Shown here in pieces: positions 57,598-64,000 of a stretch of DNA of 64,000 nt. This DNA is from Maridesulfovibrio ferrireducens. GTDB lineage: Bacteria; Desulfobacterota; Desulfovibrionia; Desulfovibrionales; Desulfovibrionaceae. How positions within the stretch are numbered: the stretch's first letter is position 1; every line of letters begins with the position of its first letter. Where the stretch lies: assembly GCF_016342405.1 (NCBI RefSeq), contig NZ_JAEINN010000013.1, positions 83,610 to 147,609 of the forward strand, given 5' to 3'. The notes under the pieces were generated by a model. It was not told where the DNA came from, searched no databases, and saw nothing but the letters and a program-made list of their open reading frames with translations. The translations under genes were made by a program, and so were the position numbers.

Positions 57598-58674
57598 ATG
57601 CAAAAGTACAGTTTCAATTTCGGAATATGGGGAATGGCCCTCATCATAATTGCTCTTTCCCAATTCGGAGCACTGGACCTTTATATTCAGTCGGTGATTA
57701 TGTTCATCGGTATCAATATAATACTGTCCTCCAGTCTTAACGTGGTTAACGGATACATGGGAGAATTCTCCTGTGGGCATGCTGGATTCATGTGTGTAGG
57801 CGCATACGTTTCCTCCATCCTCAGTGTTATATTCTTTTCCCAGAATGCAATCTTCGGAGCACCTATTCTGCCTCCGGAATTTGCTATTATCGGTTTCCCG
57901 ATCGTTGTAATCATTTCAGGACTCGTAGCTGGAGTTACAGGCCTGATTGTTGCGATTCCATCGTTTAAGACACGCGGTGACTACCTCGCTATCATTACAA
58001 TTGCGGCTAACTACATGGTTATTTCCGCAATCGAAAATGTTGATGTAATCGGTGGTTCTCGCGGGTTCATGGGGATGAAACGGGTAGTCAATGCAATGAC
58101 TGACGTTATAGATCTTCCATGGATGATGATCTGGGTTATACTGGGAACTTACATGAGTATCTGGATGATTCGCAGATTTGTTTCTTCAACCTACGGAAAA
58201 GGCATTATGGCTGTATCCCAGGATGAAGTTGCAGCTGAAATCATGAGTGTTAATACCAACAAGATGAAAATGGCAGCATTCATGCTTTCATCCGGTCTTG
58301 CCGGTATAGCAGGCGCTCTTTTTGCTCATGTTCTTGGATACGTTAACCCGCAATCTTTCAATATTATGAAATCTACTGAGTGTCTGGTTATGGTATATCT
58401 CGGCGGAATGGGATCCCTCGGCGGATCTGTTCTTTCTGCGATTCTCTTTACCGTAATGCTTGAACTGCTAAGGTTCATCATTCCGGCAATCGATACCGGC
58501 CTGCACATTATAAATGTTCTTCCAGACTCATACCACTTAAGTCAGGTATGGAAGTGGGTATTAATCCCGCTGACTCTGATTCTGCTCATGCAGTTCAGGC
58601 CGGAAGGACTTATGGGTAACAAAGAACTGCCCAAGCTGTTCCCGGGGCTGAAAAAATTCTACAAATTTAAGTAG
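57598..58674 (+). CDS. livM: Branched-chain amino-acid ABC transporter permease
   Basis: A 358-residue LivM-type permease with about ten membrane segments; the motif GYMGEFSCGHAGFMCVGAY and the loop YGKGIMAVSQDEVAAEIMSVNTNKMK are family typical. The start is 18 bases after livH. Pairs with LivH to form the channel. Confidence 0.93.
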   Translation: MQKYSFNFGIWGMALIIIALSQFGALDLYIQSVIMFIGINIILSSSLNVVNGYMGEFSCGHAGFMCVGAYVSSILSVIFFSQNAIFGAPILPPEFAIIGFPIVVIISGLVAGVTGLIVAIPSFKTRGDYLAIITIAANYMVISAIENVDVIGGSRGFMGMKRVVNAMTDVIDLPWMMIWVILGTYMSIWMIRRFVSSTYGKGIMAVSQDEVAAEIMSVNTNKMKMAAFMLSSGLAGIAGALFAHVLGYVNPQSFNIMKSTECLVMVYLGGMGSLGGSVLSAILFTVMLELLRFIIPAIDTGLHIINVLPDSYHLSQVWKWVLIPLTLILLMQFRPEGLMGNKELPKLFPGLKKFYKFK

Positions 58675-58707
58675 ATAATATCATACACCCCGCGAAACGG
58701 AGATTAT

Positions 58708-59475
58708 ATGTCACTTTTAAGCATAGATGGACTCACACAAAGATTCGGAGGGCTGCAAGCCGTATCCGATTTTAATATCGAGCTTGAAGAAGGTTCACTG
58801 ACCAGCCTTATCGGTCCTAACGGTGCAGGCAAAACGACCATTTTCAACCTTATCTCAGGATTTTATCAGCCGACTGAAGGCGTTATCACCTTCAAAGGAA
58901 CACCGACGAGCAAGATGAAGCCTCATCAGGTAACATCACTTGGCGTTGCCCGTACATTTCAGAATATCCGCCTCTGGCACGATATGACTGTAATGGATAA
59001 CATCCGCATCGCTCAGCATTACCGTATGGGTTATGGAATCCTCGATGCCATTATGCGGACCAAAAATTACTACCTCAGAGAAAAAGAAATCGAGAGGATT
59101 TCAACCGAACTTCTCGAATTTATGGATCTTAGAGAATATGCAGAAGAACTCCCGACCAACCTCCCCTACGGACTGCAACGCAGGGTTGAGATTGCACGGG
59201 CAATGTCCATTCAGCCTTCACTGCTGCTTCTTGATGAACCGGCGGCGGGACTAAACTCCTCCGACGTTGATGGACTGATCACGCTCATCAAATGGATTCA
59301 CGACGAATTCGACATTACAATTCTGATGATTGAACATCAGATGAAAGTTGTTATGTCCCTCTGTTCATGGATTAAATGTATTGATTTCGGTACAACCATT
59401 GACGAAGGAACCCCCGAACACATTCAGTCCAGCTCGACTGTAATTAAAGCATATCTGGGAGATGATTCAATTTGA
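58708..59475 (+). CDS. livG: Branched-chain amino-acid ABC transporter ATPase
   Basis: A 255-residue ABC ATPase: Walker A GPNGAGKTT, Q-loop TFQNIRLW, signature region in LPYGLQRRVEIARAMS (the canonical SGGQ is LPYGLQ as in LivG), Walker B LLLLDEPAAGL, switch His in MIEHQM. GTG or ATG choice is clear (ATG with CGGAG). The stop overlaps the livF start. Confidence 0.94.
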   Translation: MSLLSIDGLTQRFGGLQAVSDFNIELEEGSLTSLIGPNGAGKTTIFNLISGFYQPTEGVITFKGTPTSKMKPHQVTSLGVARTFQNIRLWHDMTVMDNIRIAQHYRMGYGILDAIMRTKNYYLREKEIERISTELLEFMDLREYAEELPTNLPYGLQRRVEIARAMSIQPSLLLLDEPAAGLNSSDVDGLITLIKWIHDEFDITILMIEHQMKVVMSLCSWIKCIDFGTTIDEGTPEHIQSSSTVIKAYLGDDSI

Positions 59476-60206
59476 ATACTCTACTTGAAGTCAAAGATCT
59501 CCGCGTTAAATACGGTAACATTGAGGCGCTTCACGGCATCTCTTTTAATGTTAACGAAGGTGAAATTGTTACTCTTATCGGCGCTAACGGTGCGGGTAAG
59601 ACAACCACACTGCTATCAGTAAGCCGCCTTCCACCGCCGGAAGCGCCAAAAGTAATCAGTGGTGAAATTTCATGGAAAGGGAAATCCATACTGGATGTTC
59701 CTCCTCATAATATCATCTCAGACCTGCATATAGCTCTGGTTCCCGAGGGACGGCATATTTTCGGCAACCTGACAGTTGAAGAAAATCTTAAGCTCGCGAC
59801 ATATGCACGCAAGGACTCCGCAAAAGACATTTCCGGAGATTACGACAGAGTTTTTGCCCTGTTTCCACGCCTTGCTGAACGCAGAAAACAGCGCAGTGAA
59901 TCTCTTTCCGGCGGCGAACAGCAAATGCTGGCAGTCGGCCGGGCCTTGATGTCTAAATGTACGTTCATCATGCTCGACGAACCTTCAATGGGCCTTGCTC
60001 CGCTTCTTATGTACGATATGTTCCGCACCCTTAAGATGCTCAATCAGGAAGGGCTTACCATCTTGCTCATTGAGCAAAACGCTCACCTTGCGCTTAAATT
60101 TGCGCACAGAGGATATGTTCTCGATACAGGTGAAATTGTCGCTCAAGGCAGTTCCGCAGAGCTGATGGAAAATCCTGAAGTGAAAAAAGCCTACTTAGGC
60201 GGCTAA
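59472..60206 (+). CDS. livF: Branched-chain amino-acid ABC transporter ATPase
   Basis: A 244-residue ABC ATPase: Walker A GANGAGKTT, LSGGEQQMLAVGRAL, Walker B FIMLDEPSMGLAP, switch His in LIEQNAHLAL. It begins with a rare TTG that overlaps the livG stop (TTGA), so its translation depends on livG termination. Last gene of the operon. Confidence 0.94.
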   Translation: MNTLLEVKDLRVKYGNIEALHGISFNVNEGEIVTLIGANGAGKTTTLLSVSRLPPPEAPKVISGEISWKGKSILDVPPHNIISDLHIALVPEGRHIFGNLTVEENLKLATYARKDSAKDISGDYDRVFALFPRLAERRKQRSESLSGGEQQMLAVGRALMSKCTFIMLDEPSMGLAPLLMYDMFRTLKMLNQEGLTILLIEQNAHLALKFAHRGYVLDTGEIVAQGSSAELMENPEVKKAYLGG

Positions 60207-60228
60207 ACCAAACCATTTATAAAAGTAA

Positions 60229-60262
60229 AAGGGTCAGAGATAATCTCCGACCCTTTTTTTAT
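60229..60262. terminator. Bidirectional terminator, livF / TRIC gene
   Basis: Stem GGGTCAGAGAT / ATCTCCGACCC, A-rich on the left and T-rich on the right, so it can end both convergent units. Confidence 0.9.
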
Positions 60263-60915
60263 TTCTTGCGTCCGCCAACTTTGACTAATTCTCCGGGCGG
60301 TCCAAGTTGAATATCATAAATTATCGCAGCCCCTCTGATAAGCAACGTTCCTAAAAATCCGACAGCCATCGCGATTTCCGGAAGCACAGATAACTTTACA
60401 AGTCCTACATTTATAAAAGCTCCTGCCAAAGCAGCCACGGCGTAAAGTTCCCCACATAGAATCATAGGCCGTGTGTCGGTCAGAACATCACGGATAACAC
60501 CACCACCGGTTGCGGTCATTACGCCCATAAAGACGGCTACTTCCCACGGCACACCCCATTGCATGGCAACACTGCTTCCAGTAACAGTGAACGCGCTAAG
60601 GCCTAGAGCATCAAACCATGTGGTAGCGTTATACCTGTTTGAAATACGGAATACCCAGAAATAGGTACAGAGTGCTGCGGTAATGCAAAGTAACAACTCC
60701 AGAGAATCCCTTGTCCACCAAACAGGACGGCCGAGCAAAAGATCACGAAGTGTACCTCCGCCTAGTCCTGTAACGACTCCGACAAGTACATAACCGACAA
60801 TGTCCATCTTACGTTTCCCTGCGGCAAGCGCTCCACTGACAGAAAAAACGACATCACCGAAATACATAAAGCCGTGGATCACGCTTTGAATCATTTCTCC
60901 GTTGACAACTGACAT
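60259..60915 (-). CDS. TRIC / UPF0126 family membrane cation channel
   Basis: A 218-residue protein with seven membrane helices in two UPF0126 repeats, each with glycine-rich GGGTLRDLL or GGGVIRDVL motifs. Bacterial homologues form trimeric potassium-type channels. Ends in the terminator shared with livF. A GGA site precedes the ATG. Confidence 0.9.
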   Translation of the reverse strand: MSVVNGEMIQSVIHGFMYFGDVVFSVSGALAAGKRKMDIVGYVLVGVVTGLGGGTLRDLLLGRPVWWTRDSLELLLCITAALCTYFWVFRISNRYNATTWFDALGLSAFTVTGSSVAMQWGVPWEVAVFMGVMTATGGGVIRDVLTDTRPMILCGELYAVAALAGAFINVGLVKLSVLPEIAMAVGFLGTLLIRGAAIIYDIQLGPPGELVKVGGRKK

Positions 60916-61203
60916 TAAAATTCCTTTTAAAATATAATTATCCAGAAAAAATCATTCTGAAATGCTTACTTTAAATCGCAACTAAAATCTTTTCAGTAAC
61001 AAAAACGAACGGACCGGATATTAATTACCGGACAGATTGTAAAGCTATATATTCAATCATATTACATTAAATTAAATATGCAGCAATAAACAGAGATTAC
61101 TCCATTACGAATTGTACAAATACAATACTTGCCTGTACGGCTCTCAACTGCTAAAAAGGCCACCTCCTTAACGGGATAAAATCTACATAAATCGAGATAA
61201 AAT

Positions 61204-62073
61204 ATGACTTCATCAAGAGCATCCACAGCATACCTTACAGTTTCATGTAAGGACAGACCGGGCATTGTTGCCGCTGTTTCCGGCTTCCTTTTCTCTAAAA
61301 ATGCAAACATAATCCACTCCGATCAACATTCAAGTGACCCCGTGGGCGGACGCTTTTTCTTAAGAATGCAATTCCACATGAAGGGATTGGACGGATGTTT
61401 TGAAGAGTTTAAAGAAGAATTTTCCGCTACTGTCGCCCAGAAATTTGATATGGACTGGACCCTTACTCCTGCATGGATTAAGAAAAAAACAGCCATTCTA
61501 GTTTCAAAATTTGACCACGCGATGATGGATCTCCTTTGGCGTGCAAAACGCGGAGAGCTATTCACAGATATCACAATGGTGATAAGCAATCACCCGGATC
61601 TACGCGAAGCAGTTGAATCCTTCGGGGTTACTTTCCACCATGTCCCTGTCGATAAAAACAAAAAAGAAGAGTCTGAAAATAAAATCCTAGAGCTTCTTGA
61701 TGGCAAAGTGGACTTGATTATCCTCGCCCGCTATATGCAGATTCTGACTTCCAAGCTGATTGAATCTTATCCCGGTAGAATAATTAATATTCACCATTCC
61801 TTTCTACCTGCGTTTGTCGGAGCTGATCCGTATCGCCGCGCCGGTGAAAGAGGTGTTAAACTGATCGGAGCCACCGCTCATTACGTGACCGAAGAACTTG
61901 ATCAAGGCCCGATTATTGAACAGGATGTTATCCGCGTTTCACACAGGCACGATATTGAAGAATTAAAAATTCTGGGTCGCGATATTGAACGGCAGGTTCT
62001 AAGCCGCGCTGTAAAATGGCACCTGTCTGAAAGAGTTCTTATAGATGGAAATAAAACGGTTGTGTTCATTTAG
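61204..62073 (+). CDS. purU: Formyltetrahydrofolate deformylase
   Basis: A 289-residue enzyme releasing formate and THF from 10-formyl-THF, supplying formate for PurT and one-carbon balance. N-terminal ACT domain (1-85: YLTVSCKDRPGIVAAVS), then the formyltransferase fold with INIHHSFLPAFVGADPYRRAGERGVKLIGATAHYVTEELDQGPIIEQ, holding the catalytic Asn, His and Asp. Likely monocistronic with its own terminator. Confidence 0.95.
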   Translation: MTSSRASTAYLTVSCKDRPGIVAAVSGFLFSKNANIIHSDQHSSDPVGGRFFLRMQFHMKGLDGCFEEFKEEFSATVAQKFDMDWTLTPAWIKKKTAILVSKFDHAMMDLLWRAKRGELFTDITMVISNHPDLREAVESFGVTFHHVPVDKNKKEESENKILELLDGKVDLIILARYMQILTSKLIESYPGRIINIHHSFLPAFVGADPYRRAGERGVKLIGATAHYVTEELDQGPIIEQDVIRVSHRHDIEELKILGRDIERQVLSRAVKWHLSERVLIDGNKTVVFI

Positions 62074-62126
62074 ATATATCAGCAATTATTCAACACAAGC
62101 CTGCTACTTTTCATAATCATAAAAAA

Positions 62127-62166
62127 AACTCTCCTTGCGATTCAATCACAAGGAGAGTTTTTTATT
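62127..62166. terminator. Bidirectional terminator after purU
   Basis: Stem AACTCTCCTTG / CAAGGAGAGTT, flanked by A and T runs; serves purU and the convergent gene. Confidence 0.92.
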
Positions 62167-62193
62167 TATTAACTATGACGGTAGTAACTTAGT

Positions 62194-63777
62194 TTATTGA
62201 CCTACCGGAGCTTTCAGCTTTTTAAGAATCTGCTCTTCTGACTGAGCTCCGATTCCGAACCTTATAAGAAGTTCATTCAGCTTTCCGCGTATATCTTTAG
62301 TGACTTTAGCTATAGCCTGAAGACTAATAAGTACCAAAATTTCCGTTTTAAAATCACCTTTTTCATATAACTTGAGAATGGCAGTAATCAGATCTCTGTC
62401 AAGAGCCAGCAATTGCATTTCGCCAAGCAGCTCTTTAGCATTTTTCTGCTTAAATATAAGCCAGTTTTCATTGTTGGAATCCCGCAGCCAGAGTCTGGAT
62501 TTTCTAATCTTAGTCATACCAATAGCATCAAGATCCGCAATATCTTTAGCGCAGGCTCTCCGACGCTTCAGAACTCTAAAGAGAAGTTTACTTTCTTCTC
62601 CTCTTATTTTCTTTTTAATCAATGCAGAAAATTTCATTTCCGTCAGGTAAAAGAAAAGACGATCCAAAGATTCCACTTCAAACTTACGCAGAAAGCCCTC
62701 GATAATTTTCTCATCCTGGGCTGTAAAATTTCTTAACGCTATAAAAAAATCTCTAACAACAATATCAAGAGTCATACTGACTCCAATAGCGCATGCACCT
62801 ATTTGATCTTGAGAAAATTGAACTTTACGAGCTAATTCTTCCTCTTTTTCATTATGATCCTCGCCGTTCAATCCTTCCTGTATCTGCCCCATAGCTTCTT
62901 TAACTTCATTACTGAATTGAGTGGTGGCAGGATCAATACATACTATACGGGCAATATGCTCAATGTTTTCATTGGTCATCCCTTCGCTCCGAATAAAAAC
63001 ACCCCCTTCCAGAAGAGACCTATACGTCATCTTTAACACTTCAACAGATTCAGGGTCTGAGGAAACCTGTTCAAATGAATTTTGAATTCTGGTTTTATCA
63101 ATCCCTGGAGCTTTCGAAGCAAATCGACCGGTAACATCATCAAAAAGAAACCTGAGAATAAGATAACTTTTATCACGTGTCAGCGTATATTTATCATTAG
63201 CAATCATATCAACCAGAGAGGAATCAACCTCCTGAGTTATGAATTGCGTAATCAATTCCTGCCAGAATTCAGTACCCATCTCAAACTGTTCAAGCAATGC
63301 ATTATATCGTTTGAGAGCAGGCTCTCCGAAATGCCTGAGAGTCACTTCCTCAAAATTATCAGAAACCAGACAGGAGGCATAAACAACGCCCTGCACGGTC
63401 TTTATCAGTAATGTTTCAGCATTAATTATTTTAGACAGGATTAAATCGAGAGAATTCTGGTCTTTGCCGCCTTTCAGCTTACCGTAACGACCAAGCATAA
63501 GAATAAATTCGCTTAGAGTTTTCTTAACAAACTCATGGGAGGGTAAATCAAGCGATCTATGACATAACAAAGCTATAATTCCGCTCTGCTGTTTTTCAAG
63601 AAGCGGGAATTCGTTGATACGATTATTATTAAATTTGATAAACTCCAGGAAGACTTCTCTTTCAAGAACTTCTCTTAAAGTACTGCGTTCTTTAAGCTTT
63701 CCAAGTATTTTCAGATAAAATTCTATCCGTTTATCTTTATCTGGCACCTGAGAATTATCCTGATTAGCACCGCTCAT
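62194..63777 (-). CDS. Large helical hypothetical protein
   Basis: A 527-residue soluble protein with no signal peptide, membrane segment or motif I recognise. Composition is rich in Leu, Lys, Glu and Ile, with a long all-helical pattern that could be HEAT- or ARM-like. The middle contains QMHDEK-like charged stretches. GGAG site five bases before the ATG. Convergent with purU. Function unknown; conserved in close relatives is likely but not tested. Confidence 0.75.
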   Translation of the reverse strand: MSGANQDNSQVPDKDKRIEFYLKILGKLKERSTLREVLEREVFLEFIKFNNNRINEFPLLEKQQSGIIALLCHRSLDLPSHEFVKKTLSEFILMLGRYGKLKGGKDQNSLDLILSKIINAETLLIKTVQGVVYASCLVSDNFEEVTLRHFGEPALKRYNALLEQFEMGTEFWQELITQFITQEVDSSLVDMIANDKYTLTRDKSYLILRFLFDDVTGRFASKAPGIDKTRIQNSFEQVSSDPESVEVLKMTYRSLLEGGVFIRSEGMTNENIEHIARIVCIDPATTQFSNEVKEAMGQIQEGLNGEDHNEKEEELARKVQFSQDQIGACAIGVSMTLDIVVRDFFIALRNFTAQDEKIIEGFLRKFEVESLDRLFFYLTEMKFSALIKKKIRGEESKLLFRVLKRRRACAKDIADLDAIGMTKIRKSRLWLRDSNNENWLIFKQKNAKELLGEMQLLALDRDLITAILKLYEKGDFKTEILVLISLQAIAKVTKDIRGKLNELLIRFGIGAQSEEQILKKLKAPVGQ

Positions 63778-64000
63778 GAATTCTCCATTACTTATTTCAA
63801 CTTATTTGCATGAAAATGTCTCAAAATCAGCACATTAGTCAAGAGATTTACCCTTTATCAACTCTTCACAAGTGCTAAATGCAATAATATTAGCAAAAAA
63901 CCACCCCGCTGATATTATATCAGTCCTGAATTCAACTCGCAAGTGCAACTCTAATGAACTTTGCATAAAGGATAAGCTGCGTTAACTTTACAGCTTCTCC

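Overview
The window looks like chromosome of a sulfate-reducing Desulfovibrionaceae bacterium, probably the lower-GC marine Desulfovibrio/Maridesulfovibrio type. This rests on gene order and protein character (ispE, tRNA-Gln, prs, rplY, pth, carD, rho, then an M48 protease, ribF, a CLC transporter and hslVU), a sigma-54 type promoter in front of flgE, and a complete liv operon. No database search was possible, so the organism is an inference.

Region 1 (1-11.05 kb, minus strand) is a six-gene cluster that reads as a dedicated export system. A 1579-residue protein carries an N-terminal LEPR-like motif, a DUF4347 domain, about 16 GLUG-type repeats and a C-terminal CHAP-like domain. It is followed by a TolC-like outer-membrane protein, a periplasmic adaptor, a GAF-HlyD fusion, an 88-residue protein and a site-2-protease/HlyD fusion. 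No ABC ATPase is present in the visible part.

Region 2 (11.2-25.05 kb) is the right part of an integrative mobilizable element. It has a P-type relaxase, a TraJ/MobC-like accessory protein, a recognisable IncP-like oriT and a large rightward restriction operon: SNF2-type helicase, DUF4391 protein, a membrane-protein gene with a frameshift, type III-like Mod, DUF1016 nuclease and Res. It ends at a 53-bp 3' fragment of tRNA-Val(GAC), which I read as the right attachment site. The intact tRNA, the integrase and the left end should lie to the left of the window; region 1 may therefore be cargo of the same element.

Region 3 (25.1-31.5 kb) is variable chromosome: a TPR-like protein, an Ogt-type methyltransferase, a 5'-truncated surface-protein gene, an HD-REC protein paired with a histidine kinase, and an FkbM methyltransferase.

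Region 4 (31.6-64 kb) is mostly core genome: an HtrA protease, a secreted alpha/beta hydrolase, the ispE-to-rho translation and transcription block, ribF-CLC, hslVU, flgE, a ferritin-like protein, a chemoreceptor, livJHMGF, a TRIC-type channel, purU and an unrecognised 527-residue protein. Within it sits an odd gene (50.7-52.3 kb) that fuses a histidine-less HPt-like domain to a HisC-like domain whose expected PLP lysine is a tryptophan.
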